A stretch of 64,000 nucleotides of DNA from positions 124,001 through 188,000 of the forward strand of contig NZ_PTIX01000001.1 in assembly GCF_002934265.1 (NCBI RefSeq), given 5' to 3'. The translations under genes were made by a program, and so were the position numbers. The notes beneath the pieces were generated by a model. The model saw only the letters and a list, made by a program, of their open reading frames with translations. It searched no databases and was not told where the DNA came from. Positions 50,985-59,516 of this stretch are shown piece after piece (position 1 is the stretch's first letter; the number at the start of each line of letters is the position of its first letter). Source of the DNA: Actinokineospora auranticolor (GTDB taxonomy: Bacteria > Actinomycetota > Actinomycetes > Mycobacteriales > Pseudonocardiaceae).

Positions 50985-51751
50985 CGGCTGTGATCCCGGG
51001 CGTCGACCTGCGCCGCGCCACCGACCGCTTCGCCACCGACATCGGCTGGCTGGACTCCAAGCACTCCTTCTCCTTCGGCCGCCACCACCACCCCGACAAC
51101 ACCCACTTCGGCCTGCTGCTGGTCAACAACGACGACGTCGTCACCCCCGGCTCGGGGTTCGAGACGCACCCGCACCGGGACATGGAGATCGTCACCTGGG
51201 TGCTGCGCGGCGCGCTGGTGCACCAGGACTCCGAGGGGCACAACGGCATCATCTACCCGGGCCTGGCCCAGCGGATGAGCGCCGGGACGGGCATCCTGCA
51301 CTCGGAGAAGAACGACTCCTGGCGGCTCTCCGGCGGCCCGCGGCACGACGACCCGGTCCACTTCGTCCAGATGTGGGTGGTGCCGGACGAGGCGGGCAAG
51401 GCGCCCGGCTACGAGCAGTTGGAGATCGACGCGGAACTGCTCGGCGGCGGCCTCGTGCCGGTCGCGTCGGGGATGGCCGAGCACGCGGGGGAGTCGGCCA
51501 TCACCATCGGCCAGCGGCACGCCGCCCTGTACGCGGCCCGGCTGGCCCCCGGCGGTTCGGTGGCGTTGCCGGACGCGCCGTTCGTGCACCTGTTCGTCCC
51601 CCAGGGCGCGGTGACGCTCGAGGGCAGCGGCCTTCTGTCCACAGGGGACGCCGCCCGGATCACCGCCACCGGCGGCCAACGCGTGACCGCCGGACCCGAA
51701 GGCGCCGAGATCCTCGTGTGGGAGATGCACGCCACACTCCGGATCGGCTGA
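50981..51751 (+). CDS. Pirin family protein
   Basis: 256 residues, ATG overlapping the VOC stop (ATGA). Bicupin pattern with metal ligands: HSFSFGRHHHPDNTHFG, GFETHPHRDMEIVTWVLRGA, HQDSEGHNGIIYPG and GTGILHSEKN. Pirins include quercetinase-like oxygenases. Third gene in the MarR-controlled operon. Confidence 0.92.
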   Translation: MTAVIPGVDLRRATDRFATDIGWLDSKHSFSFGRHHHPDNTHFGLLLVNNDDVVTPGSGFETHPHRDMEIVTWVLRGALVHQDSEGHNGIIYPGLAQRMSAGTGILHSEKNDSWRLSGGPRHDDPVHFVQMWVVPDEAGKAPGYEQLEIDAELLGGGLVPVASGMAEHAGESAITIGQRHAALYAARLAPGGSVALPDAPFVHLFVPQGAVTLEGSGLLSTGDAARITATGGQRVTAGPEGAEILVWEMHATLRIG

Positions 51752-51838
51752 GCCCGCGCGTGGGCGGCACCCCCTCCGCCCACGCGCTTCCCCTTATGCG
51801 GTGGACGTTCTCCACACCCGCCCCCTAGCGTTCGCCCC

Positions 51839-52228
51839 ATGACAGAACGACGCGCCATCCTCAGCGGCTCGACCTTCGAGGAACGGATCGGCTACGCCCG
51901 CGCCGTGGTGGACGGCGACCGGGTGCACGTGTCCGGCACGACCGGCTTCGACTACACCACGATGACCATCGCCGACGACGTGGTGGCCCAGGCCGAGCAG
52001 TGCCTGCGCAACATCGCCGCCACGCTCACCGAAGCGGGCTGCGGCTTCGCCGACGTGGTGCGGGTCCGGTACCTGCTGCCGGACGGCGCCGACTTCGAGC
52101 CGTGCTGGCCGGTCCTGCGGGAGTGCTTCGGGGAGGTCCGCCCCGCCGCCACCATGTTCGTGTGCGGCCTGATCGACCCCCGCGTGAAGATCGAGATCGA
52201 GGTGGACGCCCACCGCCCCACCGAGTAG
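51839..52228 (+). CDS. RidA/YjgF-family protein
   Basis: 129 residues. Family pattern: IGYARAVVDGDRVHVSGTTG, QAEQCLRNIAATLTEAG, DVVRVRYLLPD and the C-terminal strand VKIEIEVDAHRP. The catalytic Arg region (usually CTRVDVYLADL then ARSAVQVARLP) here reads VRPAATMFVCGLIDPR, so true imine deaminase activity is uncertain. Starts 87 nt after the pirin gene. Confidence 0.87.
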   Translation: MTERRAILSGSTFEERIGYARAVVDGDRVHVSGTTGFDYTTMTIADDVVAQAEQCLRNIAATLTEAGCGFADVVRVRYLLPDGADFEPCWPVLRECFGEVRPAATMFVCGLIDPRVKIEIEVDAHRPTE

Positions 52229-52313
52229 CCCGCGCCGATCGCTGTCCGCTCCGGGCCATGTGGATAACTCGCGAGTAGCGGAGTGTGGGCGCGCTGACGG
52301 GGGCGGGTTCGGG

Positions 52314-53312
52314 TTAGCCGAGGAGGTCGATCAGCGGGGCCAGGGTGGCGCGGTGCATGCCCGGCGTGCCCAGGGCGATCTCGTTCGCCTTGGCGCGTTT
52401 GAGGTAGCGGTGGGCTGGGTGTTCCCAGGTCATCCCGATGCCGCCATGCAGTTGCACGCATTCCTCGGCGGCGCGGACCGCGACAGTGGCGCAGAGGGAT
52501 TGGGCCAGGGAGACGGCCACGGCGGTGTCGACGCCGGTGGTCAGGGCGTCGGCGGCGTTGCGGGCGGCGGCTCGGGCCAGCACCAGCTCCTGCCACAGGT
52601 CCGCCAAACGGTGCTTCACCGCCTGGAACGAACCCACCGGACGCCCGAACTGGACCCGTTGGCGCACGTACGCGACCGTCGTGTCGAGGCACCACTGCGC
52701 CACCCCCACCTGCTCCGAAGCCAGGATCCCCGCACCGACCAGCAGGGCCCGCCGGACGGCGTCCAGGCCCGCGAGTCGGGTACCGGGGGCGGCGGAGAAC
52801 TCCAGGTCGGCAACCGGGCGGGTCTCGTCGAGCGACGGCACGGGGGACACCCGCACATCGGCCGCCTCGACCAGGTACAGCCCGTTGTCGGCGGGCACCA
52901 GGAACCGGTCGGCCGCCGCCGCGTCGGCCACGCTCCGGATGGACCCGGTCAGGCCCCGCACCCCGACGACCGCGCCCCACGACGACAGCGGCACCGCCAG
53001 CACCGGCGTCCCCGACAGCGCCAGCCGAACCTCCGGTGTGTCCCCCGCGTGCAGCAGCGCCGCCGTGGCCAGCACCGCGCTGCCCAGGAACGGCACCGGC
53101 GCCACCGACGCCCCCAGCTCCTCCGCCACCACGGCCACCTCCCGGTAGCCCGCCCCCTGCCCGCCCAGCCCCTCCGGCACCGGCAGCGACGTCACCCCCA
53201 GGCCGACCAGCTCCCGCCACAGCCCCGCGCCCGCGCGGGCGGTGAGCAGGGCGCGGACGCTCGAGCGCAGGTCTTCCTCGACCTCGCTGTACCGCAGGTC
53301 CGGCTCGGTCAT
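52314..53312 (-). CDS. Acyl-CoA dehydrogenase-like subunit without catalytic Glu
   Basis: 332 residues. ACAD fold with C-terminal motifs VQFGRPVGSFQAVKHRLADL and LHGGIGMTWEHPAHRYLKRA. In the position of the usual EGT (catalytic base Glu) this protein has ALGTPG, so Ala replaces Glu. Its start overlaps the stop of the canonical ACAD gene (ATGA). Paired ACADs of this sort form alpha2beta2 enzymes acting on steroid side chains or other bulky acyl-CoAs in actinobacteria; this is probably the non-catalytic partner. The downstream spacer to the RidA gene is 85 bp. Confidence 0.87.
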   Translation of the reverse strand: MTEPDLRYSEVEEDLRSSVRALLTARAGAGLWRELVGLGVTSLPVPEGLGGQGAGYREVAVVAEELGASVAPVPFLGSAVLATAALLHAGDTPEVRLALSGTPVLAVPLSSWGAVVGVRGLTGSIRSVADAAAADRFLVPADNGLYLVEAADVRVSPVPSLDETRPVADLEFSAAPGTRLAGLDAVRRALLVGAGILASEQVGVAQWCLDTTVAYVRQRVQFGRPVGSFQAVKHRLADLWQELVLARAAARNAADALTTGVDTAVAVSLAQSLCATVAVRAAEECVQLHGGIGMTWEHPAHRYLKRAKANEIALGTPGMHRATLAPLIDLLG

Positions 53313-54469
53313 CGCGGGAGGTCCTTCCACGGCAGGTCCTTGTCGGCCCGGGGTTCGGCGGGCAGCCCGAGGACGCGTTCGGCGATGATGGTGCGCAGGA
53401 TCTCGGAGGTGCCGCCCTCGATGGAGTTGCCCTTGGCGCGCAGGTACCGGTAACCGGCACCCCGCCCCAGGTAGTCGACGTGCGCGGGGCGGCGCTCGGT
53501 CCAGTCGTCGTAGCGGAGGCCGTCTTCGGCGAGCAGTTCGACCTCCAGGCCCGACAGGGCTTGGGCGATGCCCGCGAACGCCAGCTTCATCGCCGACCCC
53601 TCCGGGCCCGGCGACCCGGTCCGCAGCCGGATCCCCGCCAGCCGCAACGCCTCCGCGCGCACCCACAGGGCCACCAGCCGGTCGTGCAGGTCCGGGGTGC
53701 GGCGGTCGGGGTTGTCCCGCCACGTCCGCGCGACGACACCGACCATCCCGCCCTCGCGCGGCACCGGCCTGCCGCCGATCGCGACGCGCTCGTTCATCAG
53801 GGTGGTACGCGCTACCCGCCAGCCATCGCCCACGTCGCCCAGGCGGTCCGTGTCGGGGACGCGGACCTCGCTGAGGAACACCTCGTTGAACTCGGCCTCG
53901 CCGGTGATCTGGCGCAGGGGGCGCACGTCGACACCGGGGGCGGTCATGTCGCAGACGAAGTACGTCAGGCCCGCGTGCTTGGGCACGTCGGGGTCGGTGC
54001 GGCCCAGCAGGATCGCCCACCGCGCGTTGTGCGCGGACGACGTCCACACCTTCTGGCCCGTCACCACCCAGTCGTCACCGTCGCGGCGCGCCCGGGTGGC
54101 CAGCGCGGCCAGGTCGGAGCCCGCGCCGGGTTCGCTGAAGAGCTGGCACCACACCTCCTCACCGGTCCACAGTGGACGGAGGAACCGCCGCCGCTGGTCC
54201 GCCGTGCCGTGCGCGAGGATCGTGGGGGCCGCCATGCCCAGCCCGATGCCGATGCGCCGCGGGTCGTTGTCCGGTGCCCCGGCGGCCGAAAGCGCCGCGT
54301 CCACCTCCCGCTGCGCCTCGCGCGGCGCGGCCAGACCGCCCAGGCCCTCGGGGAAGTGCACCCACGCCAACCCGGCGTCGAACCGCGCGCGCAGGAACGC
54401 CGCGCGGTCGGTGGTGGCCGGGTCGTGCGCGGCCACCAGCGCCGCCACCCGGTCGGTCCACTCGCTCAT
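53309..54469 (-). CDS. Acyl-CoA dehydrogenase, catalytic subunit
   Basis: 386 residues from ATG 54469 (GGAGG 4 nt before). FAD/substrate motifs CQLFSEPGAGSDLAALATRA and VVTGQKVWTSSAHNARW, and the catalytic base in SIEGGTSEILRT. Introduces the 2,3-double bond in an acyl-CoA. With the partner ACAD, a MaoC hydratase and an SDR in one operon, the set would carry out successive beta-oxidation steps on an unidentified acyl chain. Confidence 0.92.
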   Translation of the reverse strand: MSEWTDRVAALVAAHDPATTDRAAFLRARFDAGLAWVHFPEGLGGLAAPREAQREVDAALSAAGAPDNDPRRIGIGLGMAAPTILAHGTADQRRRFLRPLWTGEEVWCQLFSEPGAGSDLAALATRARRDGDDWVVTGQKVWTSSAHNARWAILLGRTDPDVPKHAGLTYFVCDMTAPGVDVRPLRQITGEAEFNEVFLSEVRVPDTDRLGDVGDGWRVARTTLMNERVAIGGRPVPREGGMVGVVARTWRDNPDRRTPDLHDRLVALWVRAEALRLAGIRLRTGSPGPEGSAMKLAFAGIAQALSGLEVELLAEDGLRYDDWTERRPAHVDYLGRGAGYRYLRAKGNSIEGGTSEILRTIIAERVLGLPAEPRADKDLPWKDLPR

Positions 54470-54481
54470 CACGCCTCCAGT

Positions 54482-54934
54482 TCAGGGGACCAGCAGGACA
54501 ACGGCCTCCGCGACGCACCCCGGTCGCGTCGACCCCTCGACCTCGACGGTGTAGGCGAACACGGCGATCACCCCGCGCCGGTCCGCCGCTGCCGACCGCA
54601 GTTCCACGCCGACCCGCACCCGCGACCCGACCCGCACGACCCCGGGGAACCGCACCTTGTTCAGCCCGTAGTTGACGCCCATCGAGAAACCCGCGAACCG
54701 GTAGACGCCCCGCCCGAGCGCGGGCAGCAGCGAGAGCGTCAGGTACCCGTGCGCGACCGTGCCGCCGAACGGGCCGTCGGCCGCCCGCTCGGCGTCGAGG
54801 TGGATCCACTGGTGGTCCCCGGTCGCGTCGGCGAACGCCCGGACCCGCTCCTGGGTGACCTCGACCCACTCACCGAACCCCAGGTGCGTCCCGACCGCCG
54901 CGGTGAGCGCGGGCAGCCCGTCGAACACGATCAC
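54482..54934 (-). CDS. MaoC-like (R)-specific enoyl-CoA hydratase
   Basis: 150 residues, single hot-dog fold. Active-site Asp and His in FADATGDHQWIHLDAERA, then GTVAHGYLTLSLLPAL and YGLNKVRFPGVV. Hydrates the enoyl-CoA made by the dehydrogenases. GTG start 4 nt after the SDR stop, so it is coupled with it. Confidence 0.9.
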   Translation of the reverse strand: MIVFDGLPALTAAVGTHLGFGEWVEVTQERVRAFADATGDHQWIHLDAERAADGPFGGTVAHGYLTLSLLPALGRGVYRFAGFSMGVNYGLNKVRFPGVVRVGSRVRVGVELRSAAADRRGVIAVFAYTVEVEGSTRPGCVAEAVVLLVP

Positions 54935-54938
54935 GGCG

Positions 54939-55691
54939 TCAGTCCCTCGGCCCGCCCGCGACGTAGATTACCTGCCCCGACACGAACCCGGCCTCCTCGC
55001 TGACCAGGAACGCCGCGACCGCCGCCACGTCCTCCGGCTGCCCGATCCGCCCGACCGGGATCGCCGCCGCCGCACCCGCCTTGAAGTCCTCGAACGGTAT
55101 CCCAACCCGTTCCGCCGTGGCCGCGGTCATCTCCGTCTCGATGAACCCCGGCGCGATGGCGTTGGCCGTGACCCCGAACTTGCCCAGCTCGATCGCCAGG
55201 GTCTTGGTGAAGCCCTGCAGCCCCGCCTTCGCGGTCGCGTAGTTCGACTGGCCCCGGTTGCCGAGCGCGGACGTGCTGGACAGGTTGACGATCCGCCCGT
55301 ACCGCTGTTCGGTCTGGTACCGCTGCACCGCCCGGGTCATCAGGAAGGCGCCCCGCAGGTGCACTCCGATCACCGAGTCCCAGTCGTCGTCGGTCATCTT
55401 GAACAGCAGGTTGTCGCGCAGGATGCCCGCGTTGTTCACCAGCACCGTCGGCGGGCCGAGCCGCTCGGCGACCTCCGCGACCGCCGCCTCGACCTGCTCG
55501 GCGTCGCGCACGTCGGCGCCCACCGAGATCGCCGTGCCGCCCGCGGCCTCGATCGCGGCGACTGTCGCCGCGCCCGCGTCGACCGTGAGGTCGACCACCG
55601 CGACGGCGAACCCGTCGCGCCCCAACCGCACGGCCACGGCCGCGCCGATCCCGCGTCCCCCACCAGTCACCACCGCGATCCGCCGCGCCAC
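54939..55691 (-). CDS. FabG-like short-chain dehydrogenase (3-hydroxyacyl-CoA/ACP)
   Basis: 250 residues. TGGGRGIG (9-16), NNAG (86-89), Ser near 138, YATAK with Tyr151 and Lys155, and the C-terminal GGPRD. Oxidises or reduces the 3-hydroxyacyl group. First gene of the operon SDR-MaoC-ACAD-ACAD. Confidence 0.92.
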   Translation of the reverse strand: MARRIAVVTGGGRGIGAAVAVRLGRDGFAVAVVDLTVDAGAATVAAIEAAGGTAISVGADVRDAEQVEAAVAEVAERLGPPTVLVNNAGILRDNLLFKMTDDDWDSVIGVHLRGAFLMTRAVQRYQTEQRYGRIVNLSSTSALGNRGQSNYATAKAGLQGFTKTLAIELGKFGVTANAIAPGFIETEMTAATAERVGIPFEDFKAGAAAAIPVGRIGQPEDVAAVAAFLVSEEAGFVSGQVIYVAGGPRD

Positions 55692-55811
55692 CGCTCACCT
55701 TCCGCCTGGTCCGGACCTCATCGAGCAAGCACCCGGAACCTACCGCCGGAGCGGGGTGGTGGGGTAGCGGTTCGCGGGAGGAAACTCACCAACCGGGTGG
55801 CCCCGGTTGTT

Positions 55812-55842
55812 CCCCTAGGGGGTCGCTGGCTCGCCTAGGGGA
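55812..55842. promoter_or_regulatory. Two CCTAGGGG sites 20 bp apart, candidate operator
   Basis: CCTAGG at 55814-55819 and 55834-55839, both followed by GG, exactly 20 bp apart (two helical turns), the first inside CCCCTAGGGG. They lie in the 263-bp spacer between the SDR operon and the MMPL gene. No regulator is identified. Confidence 0.4.
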
Positions 55843-55954
55843 CCGACCCAGGTCGAAGATCCGGGTTGAGACCTGATTCGCCGGGGCCGCCGCGCTGACA
55901 ACCTTCTCCCCAACACACGTTGAGTCCATTTCGTCCAGTGGGGGGAAATCCACT

Positions 55955-58150
55955 ATGGCTAGGCAGATGTTCACCGTGCGGGTCGCGAGGTGGAGTGCTG
56001 AGCACCCCTGGCGATCCATCGCCGCGTGGGTGGTGTTCGTCGCGTTATGCATCGGCGTTGGGGGCGCCGCGGGGACCAAGACGGCCGACTTCGACGACAA
56101 CGTCAAGGGCGAGTTGGCGGTCTACCAGCAGATCGTCGACGACGCCGGGTTCGACCGGCCGTCGACCGAGAACGTGCTCATCACCGCCCGCGAGGGCACC
56201 CTCGACCCGGCCGAGGGCGCCGCGGTCGCCGCCGAGGTCCAGCAGCGCATGGGCGCGCTGCGCGAGGTCGCGAAGGTCAGCGACCCGGTCCCGTCGCCCA
56301 CGGGCACTGCGACGCTGGTCAGCGTCGACATCGCCGGTGACCGCGACACCGCGGACGAGCGCGTGCAACCGCTGCTCGACGCGACCGCCGCGGTCCAGGC
56401 CGCGCACCCGGACCTGCGGGTCGAGCAGGTCGGCGGCCAGTCGCTGAAGAAGGCGCTGTCGGACACCGTCGGCAAGGACTTCCAGCGGGCCGAGCTGATC
56501 AGCCTCCCGGTCACCCTGCTGATCATGCTGGTCGCCTTCGGCGCGATCATCGCCGCGGGCGTGCCGGTGCTGCTGGCCATGTCCGCGGTCGGCGCCGCGA
56601 TCGGACTGTCCTCGCTGGCCTCGTACCTGGTCCCGGCCTCGGACAACACCTCCAGCATGATCCTGCTGATCGGCATGGCCGTCGGCGTGGACTACTCGCT
56701 GTTCTACGTGCGCCGCGAACGCGAGGAACGGGCCAAGGGCCGCACCCACCTCAGCGCCGTCGAGGTCGCCGCCGCCACCTCCGGTCACGCGATCGTGGTC
56801 TCCGGCATCGCCGTCGTGGTCGCCATGTCCGGCATGTTCGTGGCCAACGACGCCATCTTCTCCTCGATGGCCATCGGCTCCATCCTGGTCGTGCTGGTCG
56901 CCGTGCTCGGCTCCATCACCGTGCTGCCCGCGCTGCTGGCCAAGCTGGGCCGCTGGATCGACAAGCCGCGCGTCCCGCTGATCTGGCGGCTCGCCGCCCG
57001 CTCCAACGGCGAACCCCGGGTGTGGAAGGCGATCCTGCGCCCGACGCTGCGCCGCCCGGCCGCCGCGCTGCTGATCGCCGTGCTGGGCCTGCTGGCGCTG
57101 GCCTACCCGGCGCTGTCGATGAAGCTCAACTCGCCGTCCGAGGCGGACCTGCCGCGCAGCATCCCGATCATGCAGTCCTACGACCGGATGACCGAGGCGT
57201 TCCCCAGCACCGGCGCCGTGCACGCCATCGCGGTGCGCCTCCCGGCGGACAAGGTGGCCCAGGGCGAGGCCGCGGTCACCGCACTGACCGACCGGATCAA
57301 GGCCGACCCGGCGTTCGCCCACGACCGCGAGCCGGAGGTGACCCGGGCCAAGGAGGGGCGGATCGTGCTGATCAGCGCGCCGATCCCGGTCACCGCCAAC
57401 GACCCGGCCGCCGACTCGTCGCTGACCTGGCTGCGCACCACCGCGCTGCCGCAGACCATCGGGACCGTCGCGGGCGCCGAGTTCGCCGTCAGCGGCCAGA
57501 CCGCGGGGGAGAACGACTTCGTCGACTCGATGAACGAGTCGCTGCCGTGGGTGATCCTGGTCGTGCTGGTGCTGACGTTCATCATGATGACCTGGACGTT
57601 CCGCGCCCCGATCATCGCGCTGTCGTCGATCGCGCTGAACATGCTCTCCGCCGGTGCCGCCTACGGCGTGCTGGTCCTGGTGTTCCAGAACACCTGGGCC
57701 GAGGGGCTGCTCGGCTTCACCTCGACCGGCGGCATCACCGCGTGGCTGCCGCTGATGCTCTTCGTCGTCCTGTTCGGACTGTCGATGGACTACCACGTGT
57801 TCGTCGTCAGCCGGATCCGCGAGGCGCGGCTGGCCGGGCTGGACAACCGCGCCGCGGTCGCCAAGGGCATCACCTCGTCGGCCGGTGTGGTCACCAGCGC
57901 CGCGGTGGTCATGGTGGGCGTGTTCTCCGTGTTCGCCACGCTGAGCACCATCGACATGAAGCAGATGGGCGTCGGCCTGGCCACCGCCATCCTGCTCGAC
58001 GCCACCCTGATCCGCGCGGTCGTGCTGCCGTCGCTGATGGCGGTGCTCGGTGAGCGCAACTGGTGGACGCCGCGCTTCCTGCGCCGCGAGGACGGGCTCG
58101 TCCCGGTGTCTGCGGAGGAGGAGACCCGCCAGCTCGACCCGGTTGGCTGA
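55955..58150 (+). CDS. MMPL-family RND transporter
   Basis: 731 residues, about 12 membrane helices in two halves. The paired MMPL motifs are GVDYSLFYVRREREERA and GLSMDYHVFVVSRIREARL. Two extracytoplasmic loops (about 40-190 and 385-525) follow helices 1 and 7. Actinobacterial members export lipids or antibiotics (ActII-3-like). Codon 31 is the rare TTA (56045-56047). A strong hairpin terminator follows the gene, so it is monocistronic. Confidence 0.92.
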   Translation: MARQMFTVRVARWSAEHPWRSIAAWVVFVALCIGVGGAAGTKTADFDDNVKGELAVYQQIVDDAGFDRPSTENVLITAREGTLDPAEGAAVAAEVQQRMGALREVAKVSDPVPSPTGTATLVSVDIAGDRDTADERVQPLLDATAAVQAAHPDLRVEQVGGQSLKKALSDTVGKDFQRAELISLPVTLLIMLVAFGAIIAAGVPVLLAMSAVGAAIGLSSLASYLVPASDNTSSMILLIGMAVGVDYSLFYVRREREERAKGRTHLSAVEVAAATSGHAIVVSGIAVVVAMSGMFVANDAIFSSMAIGSILVVLVAVLGSITVLPALLAKLGRWIDKPRVPLIWRLAARSNGEPRVWKAILRPTLRRPAAALLIAVLGLLALAYPALSMKLNSPSEADLPRSIPIMQSYDRMTEAFPSTGAVHAIAVRLPADKVAQGEAAVTALTDRIKADPAFAHDREPEVTRAKEGRIVLISAPIPVTANDPAADSSLTWLRTTALPQTIGTVAGAEFAVSGQTAGENDFVDSMNESLPWVILVVLVLTFIMMTWTFRAPIIALSSIALNMLSAGAAYGVLVLVFQNTWAEGLLGFTSTGGITAWLPLMLFVVLFGLSMDYHVFVVSRIREARLAGLDNRAAVAKGITSSAGVVTSAAVVMVGVFSVFATLSTIDMKQMGVGLATAILLDATLIRAVVLPSLMAVLGERNWWTPRFLRREDGLVPVSAEEETRQLDPVG

Positions 58151-58181
58151 GTCCACTTCGGATGTCCGATCCGGACAGAGG

Positions 58182-58212
58182 AACGCCCCGCTCCGATGAG
58201 GAGCGGGGCGTT
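58182..58212. terminator. Bidirectional hairpin terminator
   Basis: AACGCCCCGCTCC and GGAGCGGGGCGTT, 13 bp perfect with 5-nt loop, between the convergent MMPL and GlsB-type genes. Confidence 0.85.
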
Positions 58213-58247
58213 CGGCCCGTGGTGGGAGGAATCGGGCTCCCTCGTGG

Positions 58248-58523
58248 TTACCGGTGCACGTGGCGACGGCCCTTGACACCGGAAACCAGTGCCACGCCGA
58301 TCGCCGCCAGGCCGACCTGGAACGCGATCTCGATCCAGTCGATGCCGTCCGTGGTGGCCACCCCGACGGCCCGCGCCAGCGCGGTGCCCAGCAGAGCCGC
58401 CACGATACCGACCACGATGGTCAGCCAGATCGGGATCGACTGCTTGCCGGGAACCACCAGGCGTCCCAGGGCGCCGACGATCAATCCGATGATCAGCGCG
58501 GTGAAGATGCCGGTGACGGTCAT
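58248..58523 (-). CDS. GlsB/YeaQ/YmgE-type small membrane stress protein
   Basis: 91 residues from ATG 58523 (AGGAGAGG site). Three hydrophobic segments with the family pattern: IFTALIIGLIVGALGRLVVP, WLTIVVGIVAALLGTALARA and EIAFQVGLAAIGVALVSG, and the GRLVVPGKQ junction. Stress-related cell-envelope protein of unknown action. Confidence 0.9.
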   Translation of the reverse strand: MTVTGIFTALIIGLIVGALGRLVVPGKQSIPIWLTIVVGIVAALLGTALARAVGVATTDGIDWIEIAFQVGLAAIGVALVSGVKGRRHVHR

Positions 58524-58657
58524 GACCTCTCCTAGCCTGTCGGTGGGGCCCCTATGGGTCTCGCTCACCCGGTAGATACCCCGTTTCGCGGGCACTCACG
58601 CATGGGCCAGGTCACGGTTCGGCGGCACGGTCCCGACCGGACACGCCCCCACACGTG

Positions 58658-59449
58658 TCACCAGCTCCGGAGCGCCTCCGCCGTGGCGGTGTCGGCGGGG
58701 AAGAACGACTCGATCGCCAGTTCCGCGACGGTGATGTCGACCGGCGTGCCGAACGTGGTGACCGTGCTGATGAACGCCAGGTCCCCGGTCGGGCCGCGCA
58801 TCCGCAGCGGGATCACGACGTCGGCGGTGTGCGGGTCCAGGTCCGACACGGGGTCGTCGCACGGGTACGCGACGAGTTCGTCGTGCAGGTCGGTCAGCGC
58901 CGCGTCGGCGGTCAGCGCGATCTGCGCCCGCAACCGGGCCAGCAGGTGCGCCCGCCACGCGCCCAGGTTGGCGATGCGCGGCGCCAGGCCGTCCGGGTGC
59001 AGGCTCAGCCGCAGCACGTTCACCGGCGGCACCAGCAGCCCGGGCGCCACCCCCGCCAGCAGCGGCGCCAGCCCCGAGTTGGCGTCCAGCAGGTGCCAGC
59101 CGCGGTCCACCGCCACCGCCGGGTACGGCTCGTGCCCGGTCAGCACCTGCCGCACGGCCGCGCGCACGGCCACCATCCGCGGCGAGTCCAGCGGCTCCGC
59201 GCCGAACACGGGCGCGTACCCGGCGGCCAGCAGCAGGTGGTCGCGCTCCCGCAGCGGCAGGTCGAGGGTGTCGGCGAGCAGCAGCACCAACTCCCGGCTG
59301 GGCGCGGACCGACCGGTCTCCACGAAGCTCAGGTGCCGTGCCGAGATGTCCGCGCGCAGCGCCAGCGCCAGCTGGCTCAGCCGCCGCCGCTCGCGCCACC
59401 CCCGCAGCAGGGTGCCTACCGAGCTCTCGCGGGAAACCGACCGGGTCAT
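58658..59449 (-). CDS. XRE-family regulator with MmyB-like ligand-binding domain
   Basis: 263 residues from ATG 59449. N-terminal helix-turn-helix RRRLSQLALALRADISARHL followed by FVETGRSAPSRELVLLLADT. The C-terminal ~170 residues fit the MmyB-like domain: YAPVFGAEPLDSPRM, DRGWHLLDANSGLAPLLAGV and FISTVTTFGTPVDITVAELA. Divergent from the phosphoribosyltransferase gene, with a perfect dyad in the spacer. Confidence 0.9.
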   Translation of the reverse strand: MTRSVSRESSVGTLLRGWRERRRLSQLALALRADISARHLSFVETGRSAPSRELVLLLADTLDLPLRERDHLLLAAGYAPVFGAEPLDSPRMVAVRAAVRQVLTGHEPYPAVAVDRGWHLLDANSGLAPLLAGVAPGLLVPPVNVLRLSLHPDGLAPRIANLGAWRAHLLARLRAQIALTADAALTDLHDELVAYPCDDPVSDLDPHTADVVIPLRMRGPTGDLAFISTVTTFGTPVDITVAELAIESFFPADTATAEALRSW

Positions 59450-59484
59450 GCCTCCACACGCTACGGGCGGCCCGATCGCCGGGC

Positions 59485-59503
59485 GATTACCCGGGAGGTA
59501 ATC
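59485..59503. promoter_or_regulatory. Candidate operator of the XRE regulator
   Basis: GATTACC-N5-GGTAATC, perfect 7-bp arms, in the 67-bp spacer between the XRE gene and the phosphoribosyltransferase gene. Its location implies control of both. Confidence 0.55.
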
Positions 59504-59516
59504 CAGACTGGTGGGC

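Noticed and set aside
55955-58279. Minus-strand frame of 744 codons opposite the MMPL gene
   Set aside because: Composition (Gln/His/Asp/Gly-rich) is typical antisense shadow; the MMPL frame has full family motifs.
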